Assembly: GCA_023435435.1 (NCBI GenBank)
Contig: JAEYRW010000065.1
Span: 1-31,642 of the forward strand
Origin: Bacillota bacterium
Lineage (GTDB): Bacteria; Bacillota; Clostridia; Christensenellales; Aristaeellaceae
Direction of reading: 5' to 3'
DNA: 31,642 nt
Each line of letters starts with the position of its first letter. The first letter of the stretch is position 1. Below the pieces are notes generated by a model. It was given only the letters and a program-made list of their open reading frames with translations, was not told where the DNA came from and ran no database searches. Of the stretch, positions 1-7,074 are shown one piece after another. The translations under genes were made by a program, and so were the position numbers.

Positions 1-6
1 CGGCCC

Positions 7-21
7 GGGGGGTCACCCCCG
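7..21. other. GC hairpin near left edge
   Basis: A short dyad of five to six G:C pairs around a TCA loop lies at the extreme left edge, beyond the 3' end of spoIVA. There is no T-run beside it, so calling it a terminator is not supported. The rest of 1-60 shows no gene. Confidence 0.35.
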
Positions 22-65
22 GCGCCGCCGATGGACAATGTATCATATTTTTCTTGGTTCGGGAT

Positions 66-125
66 TCTCAAGGGACATTGCCCCTCGCGCGGGAGCGCGA
101 GGGCAGCGCCCTCGCCGCCCCCCTC
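66..125 (-). repeat. 3'-end palindromic element, copy 1 (after spoIVA)
   Basis: Immediately after the spoIVA stop (minus direction) come nested GC-rich hairpins: CCCTCGCGC/GCGCGAGGG around GGGA, and GAGGGC/GCCCTC around AGC. They are followed by the core read on the minus strand as GGCAATGTCCCTT (plus positions 70-82) and then GAGAATCCCG. The same core and suffix recur after the DUF1292 gene at 9388-9420, and a related core follows pheT. It sits where a terminator would be expected but has no clear U-tract. Its role is inferred; the repeat itself is visible. Confidence 0.55.
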
Positions 126-131
126 CGTTTC

Positions 132-1610
132 TCACAGCAGGATGCAGATCATGCCGCCGGAGCCTTGGTTGATGATTTTGGAAAGAGCGGACTGGATGTT
201 GTGGCGAACGTCGTCGGGCATGCGCATGAGTTTTGTGGAGAGGCCCTCACGCACCAGGTCGTTGAGGGACTTTCCGAAGATTTCGGTATCCCAGATGCCG
301 GAGGAATCGTTTTCGAAGCCGCTCAGGAGGTACTTAACGAGCTCCTCGGACTGTTTTTCGGTGCCGACGATGGGGCTGACCTCGGTTTGGATGTCGACCC
401 GGATCATGTGCAGGGACGGGGCGCTGGCCTTGAGCCTGACGCCGAAGCGGGAACCCTGCTTGACGAGCTCGGGCTGCTCAAGGGTCAGTTCCCCCATAGA
501 CGGCGCGACGAGCCCGTAGCCCGTGGCGCGCACGCTTTCGAGGGCGTCGGCGACCCGGTCGTACTCGCGTTTTGCGGAGACGAGCTCGCCCATCAGGGAG
601 AACAGGTGCTCCTCGTCTGCGATTTCCGCGCCGCAGGTTTCCCCCAGAATCTTGAGAAACAGCCCATCCTGCATGGTAAGCCTGTATTCGACGGCGCCCT
701 CGCTCAGGCGAATCTCGCTGGGGGCCGCGTCCTCGACGTAATCGAGGGCCTCCAGCGCGGCGCGCAGGCGCTCGTGGTCGCGCACCTTTCCCATCTTGGC
801 GGCGGCGGTTCTCACCGCGTCCATGACCGCGCCGCCCAGCCAGTGCTCTTCCTCGAGCCCGGTCAGCCACGCGGGGGCGTTGACGCGCACCTCGGTGAGC
901 GGGAACTCAAAGAGCACCGACTCCATGAGCGCGTTCAGGTCGCCGATTCCCATGTTGAGAACGTCCAGCGCCAGCACGGGCACGCCGTAGCGCTCGGCGA
1001 GGGAATCGCGCAGAAGCCGCGTTTCCTCGGCGCCCGGGTTCTTGCTGTTGAGGACGACGGTAAAGGGCTTGCCCAGCGCCTTGAGCTCGGAGACCACGCG
1101 CTCCTCTGCATCCTGGTACGCGCTTCGGGGAATTTCGGTGACGCTGCCGTCGGTGGTCACGACGATGCCGATGGTGGAATGCTCGCGGATGACCTTGCGA
1201 GTTCCCAGCTCCGCCGCCTGTTCGAAGGGGATGTCGTGATCGAACCACGGTGTGCGCACCATGCGCGAGCCGTCGTCCTCATTCAATCCCAGCACGCCCG
1301 CAATCAGATAGCCGACGCAATCCACCAGCCGCACGCGGAACACCGCCTCGTCGCGCAGCTTCAGCTCCACCGCCTCGTCGGGCACGAACTTGGGTTGGGT
1401 GGTCATGATGGTGCGGCCCGCGCCGCTCTGCGGAAGCTCATCGCGCGTCCGGTCCCTGCGATGCTCGCCCTCGAGATTCGGAAGCACCAGCAGTTCCATG
1501 AACCGCTTGATGAACGTCGATTTGCCGGTTCTGACGGGGCCGACGACGCCCACATAAATGTCGCCCTCGCATCTCCCGGCGATATCCCTGTACAACGACC
1601 ATTGATCCAT
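132..1610 (-). CDS. spoIVA: Stage IV sporulation protein A (spore coat ATPase)
   Basis: SpoIVA is a cytoskeletal ATPase made in the mother cell. It polymerises on the forespore surface, is anchored there by SpoVM and forms the base layer on which the spore coat assembles. The 492-residue length equals the length I recall for the Bacillus subtilis protein, and similarity runs end to end. The N-terminus has a TRAFAC-type P-loop (GPVRTGKST, residues about 24-32), then a DELPQS...TIMTTQPKFVP segment and the RLVDCVGY switch. The C-terminus keeps GTEKQSEELVKYLL and the terminal NQGSGGMICILL, the region that in Bacillus is needed for forespore localisation. The start is set by GGGAGGCG about seven bases before ATG. 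The gene is alone in its unit, divergent from a sortase. In known spore formers transcription is by sigma E; I could not find a convincing sigma E promoter by eye. Function is essentially certain. Confidence 0.98.
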   Translation of the reverse strand: MDQWSLYRDIAGRCEGDIYVGVVGPVRTGKSTFIKRFMELLVLPNLEGEHRRDRTRDELPQSGAGRTIMTTQPKFVPDEAVELKLRDEAVFRVRLVDCVGYLIAGVLGLNEDDGSRMVRTPWFDHDIPFEQAAELGTRKVIREHSTIGIVVTTDGSVTEIPRSAYQDAEERVVSELKALGKPFTVVLNSKNPGAEETRLLRDSLAERYGVPVLALDVLNMGIGDLNALMESVLFEFPLTEVRVNAPAWLTGLEEEHWLGGAVMDAVRTAAAKMGKVRDHERLRAALEALDYVEDAAPSEIRLSEGAVEYRLTMQDGLFLKILGETCGAEIADEEHLFSLMGELVSAKREYDRVADALESVRATGYGLVAPSMGELTLEQPELVKQGSRFGVRLKASAPSLHMIRVDIQTEVSPIVGTEKQSEELVKYLLSGFENDSSGIWDTEIFGKSLNDLVREGLSTKLMRMPDDVRHNIQSALSKIINQGSGGMICILL

Positions 1611-1625
1611 GGAACACGCCTCCCG

Positions 1626-1655
1626 GTCACATACTGCTGAATCAGCTTATGTGAC
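1626..1655. promoter_or_regulatory. Dyad between spoIVA and sortase
   Basis: An imperfect palindrome has arms GTCACATA/TATGTGAC (8 bp) and an inner GCTGA/TCAGC (5 bp) with a small asymmetric bulge. It lies between the spoIVA ribosome binding site and the -35 box of the divergent sortase promoter. It could be an operator for a DNA-binding protein or a hairpin in the spoIVA leader. The dyad is seen directly; its function is inference. Confidence 0.5.
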
Positions 1656-1663
1656 GCCAAGGC

Positions 1664-1692
1664 TTGCAATGCGTGAATCGGCAGGATATAAT
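1664..1692 (+). promoter_or_regulatory. Sigma A-type promoter for sortase gene
   Basis: The -35 box TTGCAA (1664-1669) and the perfect -10 box TATAAT (1687-1692) are separated by exactly 17 bases. The predicted start is near 1699, giving a leader of about 70 bases before the sortase ATG at 1769. The promoter also argues against any start upstream of 1769 for that gene. Confidence 0.75.
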
Positions 1693-1768
1693 CATGTTTA
1701 GCGGTCAGCTTGCGGACCGCGGCAATCACATTTTCAGCGACTTTGCGGCTGCCTTTACGGAGGTCTCG

Positions 1769-2683
1769 ATGGGAAAAAAGCGCCTCGATCTTCCTTTTTT
1801 GATCCTGCTGTGCGTCTGCGGCGCGGCCATTCTCGCGTGCGCGGCGTATCTTCTCTACAACTATGTCTATCTGCCCGCGCACATCGGCAGGCAAAACGCG
1901 CGCTACGAGGCACTCTATCAGCCGCAGGCGAGCGGAACACCCGACGTCCTGCCCTCAACGGCGCCAACACCGACGCCGGAGGAAGCGGACGTCGCGGACA
2001 TTCCCTTGCGCACGCCCGACCCGGACACCATCGTCTACGCCTTCCCCACCCCGCCGCCGGTGCAGGAAAGCTTCTCGGCGCTTCTGGCGCTCAATCCCGA
2101 AACAGTTGGCTTTCTCACCATCGGCGATCTCATTACCTTGCCCGTCGCCCAGCGCCAGAACGACAACGAATTCTATCTGAAGCACAACTTCGAGGGCGCG
2201 GAGAGCCAGCAGGGCTGCCTGTTTCTCGACGGGGTAAACCGGCTCGCGCTTTCCGACAAGCTGCTCATCGTCTACGGCCACAACATGAAAAACGGCACCA
2301 TGTTCGGCCGGCTGACCAATTACGCGTTCAAGAGCGTCATGCGCACGTACGCCGTCATTTCCTTCGACACCATCTACGAAAACCGCCGGTACGTTCCCTT
2401 CGCGTGCTTCGCGCTAACCGCCGATTCGTCCGAAGCCTCATACATGGAGCTTCGCAAGTTCCAGTTCACCCAGTCCCAGTTTGACGACTACATCGCGCAG
2501 CTCCGGGAGCGATCGCTCCTGGACATCCCCGTGGACGTCCAATACGGCGACGATGTGCTGCTGCTGGTCACCTGCAATTATTCGGTGGACGACGGCAGGT
2601 TCTGCGTGGCGTTTCGGAAGCTGCGCGACGGCGAGCGCGCGGAGGATGCGCAGGCACTGGTTGACCAGGCAAAAGAGAAGTAG
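1769..2683 (+). CDS. Class B-type sortase, membrane anchored
   Basis: This is a 304-residue cysteine transpeptidase of the sortase family, which cleaves a sorting motif in secreted proteins and joins them to the cell wall or to pilin subunits. A single N-terminal membrane segment (about residues 8-30) is followed by a Pro/Thr-rich stalk (about 50-100, TAPTPTPEE) and the catalytic domain. Catalytic residues visible are His171 (VYGHNM), Cys269 (VTCNYS) and Arg277 (DDGRF). The spacing and the YGHNMKNGTMF motif fit class B (SrtB-like) enzymes. The start at 1769 has GGAGG five bases upstream; the frame runs open further back, but into the promoter. No protein with an LPXTG- or NPQTN-like signal was found in the window, so the substrate must lie elsewhere. 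It is a single-gene unit divergent from spoIVA. The class is inferred from motifs. Confidence 0.9.
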   Translation: MGKKRLDLPFLILLCVCGAAILACAAYLLYNYVYLPAHIGRQNARYEALYQPQASGTPDVLPSTAPTPTPEEADVADIPLRTPDPDTIVYAFPTPPPVQESFSALLALNPETVGFLTIGDLITLPVAQRQNDNEFYLKHNFEGAESQQGCLFLDGVNRLALSDKLLIVYGHNMKNGTMFGRLTNYAFKSVMRTYAVISFDTIYENRRYVPFACFALTADSSEASYMELRKFQFTQSQFDDYIAQLRERSLLDIPVDVQYGDDVLLLVTCNYSVDDGRFCVAFRKLRDGERAEDAQALVDQAKEK

Positions 2684-2710
2684 AAGGTTGCGATTTTGCC
2701 TCCCGTTCGG

Positions 2711-2738
2711 TTGACGGGCGATTACTTTACATCATATT
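2711..2738 (+). promoter_or_regulatory. Weak candidate promoter for acetyltransferase
   Basis: TTGACG (2711-2716) and CATATT (2733-2738) are separated by 16 bases, ahead of the acetyltransferase. The -10 box matches four of six positions, so this is a candidate only. Confidence 0.35.
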
Positions 2739-2763
2739 GAATGCGCGGGAGGTATCAATCCTT

Positions 2764-3342
2764 ATGGGAATTCTCAAGCAAGTTCCATTGCTCGAGAGCG
2801 AACGTTTGCTGTTAAGAGAAATTCTATCATCAGATGTCGATGACATTTATGAGATATACAGCAAAAAGGAAGTGTATTTATATACGAATTCTGATATTGA
2901 CATTTCCTCTGATCGCGTTGATATTGAAAAAGAACAGGTTGCTGAATTTGTAGAGTCATGGAAAAATGATGATGATTTGATTTGTTGGGGAATCGAGCTG
3001 AAAGCCGAGAAAAAGATGATCGGGAGAGTGTATTTATATGGTCTAATCGGCAATAAGGAAGCGGGTTACCGGGTTGATATTGGATATTCCTTGTCTCCCA
3101 ATTATTGGGGTAAAAGCTACATGACAGAGGCCGTCAATCTTGTTGTCAATTTCGGATTTGACAGTTTAAGAATCGTCCGATTTCAAGCTGAAATTATTCC
3201 GGCGAATACCGCCTCAATCAGTGTATGTGTAAAAGTTGGCTTTCAGAATGAAGGTACGCTTCATAATTACTCATTCTATAACAATAACGGAAACTGCTTT
3301 AAAACTGTCGTCATGATGGCGTTGACGTCCGCCACCAAGTAA
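2764..3342 (+). CDS. GNAT N-acetyltransferase (RimJ/RimL-like)
   Basis: This 192-residue protein belongs to the GNAT family and would transfer an acetyl group from acetyl-CoA to an amine. It begins with the typical LLESERLLLREI strand-helix, continues through GRVYLYGLI and DIGYSLSPNYWGKSYMTEA (acetyl-CoA-binding region with a WGKSYMTEA P-loop equivalent), and ends with IVRFQAEIIPANTASISVC and VGFQNEGTL. This layout is that of RimJ/RimL-type acetyltransferases acting on ribosomal proteins or small amines; the substrate is unknown. ATG 2764 is preferred over an upstream TTG because GGGAGG lies 11 bases before it. The gene is visibly richer in A+T than its neighbours (many AAT, GAT and TTT codons), a sign of acquisition by transfer. 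Confidence 0.88.
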   Translation: MGILKQVPLLESERLLLREILSSDVDDIYEIYSKKEVYLYTNSDIDISSDRVDIEKEQVAEFVESWKNDDDLICWGIELKAEKKMIGRVYLYGLIGNKEAGYRVDIGYSLSPNYWGKSYMTEAVNLVVNFGFDSLRIVRFQAEIIPANTASISVCVKVGFQNEGTLHNYSFYNNNGNCFKTVVMMALTSATK

Positions 3343-3409
3343 GCTTGACGCAAATGGGCTGAATTGCGTTTTATTTCGAGAAAAAGATTCGACATTGAGG
3401 ATACACATC

Positions 3410-3856
3410 ATGAACAACAGCCTGTTTCAAATCCGCGCAACCGGTATCTTAATCGAGAATGACCGCATCTTACTCGTCAAACAAAACACGTCGGGCAGGC
3501 AGTGGTCCCTCCCCGGCGGAAGGGTCGAGGCGGGTGAACTGCTCGGGCAAGCCGTCATTCGGGAACTGCTTGAGGAGACGGGCTTATCCGTAAAGGTGGA
3601 CAAACTCCTGTATCTGTGCGATAAGCCGGACAGCGTTCCGCCCCTTATGCACATCACCTTTCTTCTTTCAAGGATCGGTGGGGAGATCACGCTGCCGACG
3701 AACGAATTTGACGCAAATCCGATCAGTGACGTTCGCCTCGTACCTGTTTCCAGTTTGGAGCAATACGGGTTTTCGACGCGCTTTGTGAATCTGGTCAGGG
3801 ACGGATTTCCCGGCGCGGGCGGCTATATGGGTTTGAAAAACAATATCGGTTTATAA
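3410..3856 (+). CDS. Nudix hydrolase
   Basis: A 148-residue Nudix-family pyrophosphohydrolase, which cleaves nucleoside diphosphates linked to another group with the help of divalent metal. The complete Nudix box GX5EX7REUXEEXGU is present at about residues 39-61: the G-x5-E part is GRVEAGE and the catalytic helix carries RELLEETGL. The domain starts immediately (IRATGILIENDRILLVKQ) and there is no extra domain, so the substrate cannot be told. ATG 3410 follows GAGG by nine bases; an in-frame TTG at 3395 lacks a comparable site. A possible promoter TTGACG(3345)-18-TTTTAT overlaps the end of the preceding gene. It is followed by a two-way terminator. Confidence 0.92.
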   Translation: MNNSLFQIRATGILIENDRILLVKQNTSGRQWSLPGGRVEAGELLGQAVIRELLEETGLSVKVDKLLYLCDKPDSVPPLMHITFLLSRIGGEITLPTNEFDANPISDVRLVPVSSLEQYGFSTRFVNLVRDGFPGAGGYMGLKNNIGL

Positions 3857-3873
3857 CACAGCAAACAGAAGAA

Positions 3874-3893
3874 GAGGCGGCTTGCGCCGCCTC
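3874..3893. terminator. Bidirectional terminator, Nudix / XRE genes
   Basis: A perfect 8-bp stem GAGGCGGC/GCCGCCTC with loop TTGC lies between two convergent genes. On the plus strand it is followed by AATTTGTTT, on the minus strand by TTCTTCTGTTT. The TGA stop of the minus-strand regulator (3892-3894) lies inside the stem. Confidence 0.75.
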
Positions 3894-4824
3894 AATTTGT
3901 TTGCGTCGACCCTCCCCGCAAAGACTCAATTTTTTCCCGCGCGAACCGGTCCTCCACCCCGAGGGTGAATCCCTCCCGTTCATGCCATTTGATAATTGCC
4001 TCGTATTCTGCGACGGCTTTTTCCCTGTCCCCGAGGGCCTCATACGCCTCCGCCTTGGAATAAAGGCAGGAGCAATGATCGGAATCCATTTCGTACGCCT
4101 TGTCCCAATATGAAAATGCCTCATCAAACCGCCCCAGCGCACGGCAGATGTCCCCCGCGACGGTCAAAATTTTCGCGTCCGCGCCCAGCGCCTCGGCCCG
4201 CCGGATGGCGTCCAGCGCCCGCTCATTATCACCCTTCCCGTGAAGAGCATAGGCAAGGAACAGGCTCGCCTGCGGATTTTCCGGTTCGCGCCCATAGAAT
4301 TCCTGCGCGTGCGCGAGGGCCGCGTCACCCCGCCCCACGCTCGAGAGCATTTGGATGTACTGCGTGTTTGCGTGGCCCCAGTCGGGGTCGCGCAGCCCGT
4401 CTCCCGCCTCGATGGCCAGCTTGTAATAGCGCACGGCGATTTCAATGTCCGACCGCGTGCGCCGCTCGTGCAGAAACGCGTAATCCAGATAATCGTTTGG
4501 GCACGGCTTTCCGTCCGCAAAAATCGCACGGTACGCATCCGCCGCGCGGGAAAAGTCCTCCTCTGACCCGCTCGCCTCGTAGAGGACCAGAAGCGCCTCG
4601 CGGCGGCTCTCATAGGCGGTTTCCGTCCGCGGCTCGCGCCCGAACAATTCGTCGATGGATACGCCGAAGAGTTCGGCGATCTCGGGCAAAAGGGAAATGT
4701 CCGGGCTCGTCACCCCCTGCTCCCACTTGGACACCGCCTGGGCCGTGATGTTGAGCTTTCTCGCCAGCGCCTCCTGTGTCATGTGCCGCGCAGCGCGCAG
4801 CGCCCTGATTCGTTCGCCGATCAT
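3892..4824 (-). CDS. XRE-family regulator with C-terminal TPR repeats
   Basis: The 310-residue protein has an N-terminal helix-turn-helix of the Cro/CI (XRE) type at about residues 3-58: GERIRALRAARHMTQEALAR, then AQAVSKWEQGVTSPD, and the LLPEIAELFGVSIDELFG extension. The remaining 240 residues are helical repeats of TPR type (for example AEALGADAKILTVAGDICRA and SKAEAYEALGDREKAVAEYE). Such proteins in Bacillota are commonly local transcription regulators, some sensing peptides through the TPR part; no peptide gene is visible next to it. The ATG at 4824 follows GGGGGA. It has its own promoter at 4847-4875. Target genes are unknown; the convergent Nudix gene is not an obvious target. Confidence 0.9.
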   Translation of the reverse strand: MIGERIRALRAARHMTQEALARKLNITAQAVSKWEQGVTSPDISLLPEIAELFGVSIDELFGREPRTETAYESRREALLVLYEASGSEEDFSRAADAYRAIFADGKPCPNDYLDYAFLHERRTRSDIEIAVRYYKLAIEAGDGLRDPDWGHANTQYIQMLSSVGRGDAALAHAQEFYGREPENPQASLFLAYALHGKGDNERALDAIRRAEALGADAKILTVAGDICRALGRFDEAFSYWDKAYEMDSDHCSCLYSKAEAYEALGDREKAVAEYEAIIKWHEREGFTLGVEDRFAREKIESLRGGSTQTN

Positions 4825-4846
4825 TTACACGTCCCCCTTCGTACCC

Positions 4847-4875
4847 AGAATAGCAGATGCGCGCGGAAAATCCAA
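4847..4875 (-). promoter_or_regulatory. Promoter of XRE-TPR regulator
   Basis: On the minus strand, TTGGAT (4875-4870) and TATTCT (4852-4847) are separated by 17 bases. The leader to the ATG at 4824 is about 20 bases. Confidence 0.6.
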
Positions 4876-4912
4876 TGGCCGGTTCGGCGAGGCGCGTCAA
4901 CCGGCCGTTGCG

Positions 4913-4936
4913 AAAAGCGCCGGGTTTCCCCGGCGC
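4913..4936 (-). terminator. Terminator of the APH-type kinase gene
   Basis: The 8-bp perfect stem GCGCCGGG/CCCGGCGC with a four-base loop is followed on the minus strand by TTTT. It lies ten bases past the stop of the kinase gene at 4946. Confidence 0.7.
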
Positions 4937-4945
4937 CGGTCGGTT

Positions 4946-5899
4946 CTACCTTGCCTTGGCGCACGCCTCGCGCCAGCGCATCAGCCATCCGTGCTGCTCG
5001 TCGATGACCGCCGGGCGCGCCGTCTCCCCCCACGCGTTCAAAAACTCCCCGAAGAGGTCGTAGTGGATGATCGCCACCGACGGAAGCACGGCGGCAATCT
5101 CGGCGTCCGCCATGAGCCTTTGCTTGGAATAACCCTCGTAGAGCGCCTCAAACAATCTGCGCGAGCGGTCGAAGGCGCCGTCGTCGAAGTTGTTGAAATC
5201 CGTGCCGTCCGAAAGCCAGCCCATATCGATGACGGATTGGGATACGGATGCGCGGTCGAAGTCCATCCAGGTAAAGACGCCGCCGCGGTACGCGGTGTTC
5301 CCCGTATGCATGTCCCCGTGGCAGAAGCCCGCCGGAAGGGATTCCACCATCGTCCAGAGTTCGTTCCCGTATTCTTCCAGATCGCGGATCTTTCCCGAAT
5401 CGTATCCATCCCGCCGCAGCGCGGAGATGAAGCCGTCGATGTAGCGCGCCTTTCCCTTGGGGACGATCTCGCCGGGGTACTCGTTCATCAACCGATGCAT
5501 CCGCCCCACCGATTCGCCCAACCGAGCTGCCTTGGGGTGGATGAGAGGCTGCTTCCCACTCCGCCAGCGGTGCAGAAAGCCGATGTTCCGTCCCTTGACA
5601 AATTCGTAGAGAATGGCAACGCAGGCGCCTTCCGGCGTGTCGACGGCAATGTGAGAATGGCCCGAACCGGTCCTGATAACCCTCGCCACCGGAAAGTCCC
5701 GGTCATCGAGGTAGCCCATGATCCGCGCGGATTGAAGGGCTTCTTGCGTGAGCGTCGGTCGGAACAGCTTCAAAACCTTACGTCCCTCGGGCGAATCGAT
5801 GTAATAAACGCGCCCGGCGGACTCCCTGTGCAGCCGAATCCGCGCCCCGCGGACGGGATAGTTTTCGTTGACGAGGGTAAGCAAAACGTTCGTATCCAT
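4946..5899 (-). CDS. APH-family small-molecule kinase
   Basis: This 317-residue protein has the fold of aminoglycoside/choline/homoserine kinases (APH superfamily) and would phosphorylate a hydroxyl on a small molecule using ATP. Evidence: an N-terminal nucleotide-binding lobe with GRKVLKLFRP (candidate ATP lysine), the linker CVAILYEFVKGRN, the catalytic loop HGDMHTGN starting at His194 with Asp196 as likely base, and the metal-binding MDFD that follows. The substrate is unknown; homoserine, choline, aminoglycoside or a spore-coat CotS-like role are all possible. The ATG at 5899 is preferred because AGGGAG lies about eight bases upstream; the frame is open further back into a strongly palindromic leader (5932-6000). 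It lies 143 bases after the threonine aldolase gene and may be read from that operon. It ends at its own terminator. Confidence 0.85.
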   Translation of the reverse strand: MDTNVLLTLVNENYPVRGARIRLHRESAGRVYYIDSPEGRKVLKLFRPTLTQEALQSARIMGYLDDRDFPVARVIRTGSGHSHIAVDTPEGACVAILYEFVKGRNIGFLHRWRSGKQPLIHPKAARLGESVGRMHRLMNEYPGEIVPKGKARYIDGFISALRRDGYDSGKIRDLEEYGNELWTMVESLPAGFCHGDMHTGNTAYRGGVFTWMDFDRASVSQSVIDMGWLSDGTDFNNFDDGAFDRSRRLFEALYEGYSKQRLMADAEIAAVLPSVAIIHYDLFGEFLNAWGETARPAVIDEQHGWLMRWREACAKAR

Positions 5900-5931
5900 A
5901 AGCCGGCTCCCTTTCATATTCATATGAACAG

Positions 5932-6000
5932 GCAAGCCAGCGCCGTCAGCGACCATCCATACTCCATGCAACGGTCGCTACCGAACGGTGGCTTGCATGG
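5932..6000 (-). promoter_or_regulatory. Alternative hairpins between threonine aldolase and kinase genes
   Basis: Two overlapping dyads lie in the 143-base gap. One pairs 5932-5954 with 5973-5996 (outer arm GCAAGCC/GGCTTGC, inner arm GCGACC/GGTCGC, imperfect middle). The other pairs CCATGCAA (5964-5971) with TTGCATGG (5993-6000). They share bases 5993-5996 and so exclude each other. No U-tract follows, so a simple terminator is not supported. A leader structure for the kinase gene, or a processed spacer, are the alternatives. Confidence 0.4.
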
Positions 6001-6042
6001 AGACCGGCCTGATGTTCCTCATCCTATGCATAATTCTCCTTG

Positions 6043-7074
6043 TCAGCGCGCGATGTCGCGCACAAGCGCGTCCACGTCTTCGTCCTTCGTCGCCCAACCG
6101 GTGCAGAACCGCACCACGGAACGCGTTTCGTCCGCGCGCCCGATGTAGGCAAAGGCATAGTCCCGGGCCAGCCTTTCGACGGCCTCGTCGGGCATGACGA
6201 TGAACTGTTGGTTTGTGGGGCTGTCCGCATGGAGCGCATAGCCCTTCTGAAGCGCGGCGGCCTTGATGCGCATGGCCTGTCCGTCCGCGCGGCGGGAAAT
6301 GTCCATGTAGAGCCCGTCTTCCAGAATCGCCTCAAACTGCACGCCCAGAAGCCGCCCCTTGGCCAGCAATCCGCCCTTCTGTTTCATGATGTAGCGGAAG
6401 TCCCGCGCCAAGGCGGGATTCGTGATCACGATGGCCTCGCCGAACAGCAACCCCTGCTTGGTGCCGCCGATGTAGAACGCGTCGCACAGCTCGGCCAGCA
6501 GGGGCAGCGTCACGTCGTTCCCCTCCGCCGCCAGCGCGAAGCCCAGACGCGCCCCGTCGAGGTAGAAAATCAGCCCAAATTCGTCGCAGGCCGCGCGAAG
6601 GGCGCGCAGCTCGGCGGCGGTGTAAATGGTGCCAAGCTCGGTGGAATCGGATATGTAAACCGCCCCGGGCATCACCATGTGCTCGTGGGTATCGTCCTCG
6701 AAATGGCCTGTGCAGAAGGCGCGCACCGCCTCCGCCGTGAGCTTGCCGCCTTCGTTGGGAAGCGCGAGCACCTTGTGACCCGTGGCCTCGACGGCGCCCG
6801 ATTCGTGCGTGGCGATGTGCGCGGTGTCGCAGCAGACGACGCCCTGGTGGGGCCGGAGCGCCGCCGAAAGCACCGTGAGGTTCGCCTGGGTGCCGCCCAC
6901 CATGAAGTGAACCCGGGCATCCTCCCGACCGCAAAGCACGCGGATGCGCGCGGCGGCGGCCGCACAGTATTCGTCCTCGCCGTAGCCCGGCGTCTGGACG
7001 AGGTTGGTCTCCATGAGCTTTTCCAAAATACGCGGATGCGCGCCCTCGCTGTAGTCGCAGTTGAAACGGATCAT
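6043..7074 (-). CDS. ltaE: Low-specificity L-threonine aldolase-like PLP enzyme
   Basis: A 343-residue fold-type I pyridoxal phosphate enzyme of the threonine aldolase / beta-eliminating lyase family. It cleaves L-threonine or allo-threonine to glycine and acetaldehyde, with related 3-hydroxy amino acids as further substrates. It opens with FNCDYSEGAHPRILE. The GGTQANLTVL segment binds the cofactor phosphate, the active site continues with YLDGARLGFAL (Asp of the PLP ring contact), and the Schiff-base lysine is Lys206 in IGGTKQGLLFGE. Length is normal for the family. The ATG overlaps the stop of the aldo/keto reductase by four bases (ATGA), so the two are translationally coupled. The operon pairs it with a reductase that could remove the aldehyde product; that link is inference. 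Confidence 0.9.
   Translation of the reverse strand: MIRFNCDYSEGAHPRILEKLMETNLVQTPGYGEDEYCAAAAARIRVLCGREDARVHFMVGGTQANLTVLSAALRPHQGVVCCDTAHIATHESGAVEATGHKVLALPNEGGKLTAEAVRAFCTGHFEDDTHEHMVMPGAVYISDSTELGTIYTAAELRALRAACDEFGLIFYLDGARLGFALAAEGNDVTLPLLAELCDAFYIGGTKQGLLFGEAIVITNPALARDFRYIMKQKGGLLAKGRLLGVQFEAILEDGLYMDISRRADGQAMRIKAAALQKGYALHADSPTNQQFIVMPDEAVERLARDYAFAYIGRADETRSVVRFCTGWATKDEDVDALVRDIAR

Noticed and set aside
54..1640. A 528-codon open frame on the plus strand opposite spoIVA
   Set aside because: spoIVA is full length and matches its family throughout; the opposite frame has no family resemblance or ribosome binding site.
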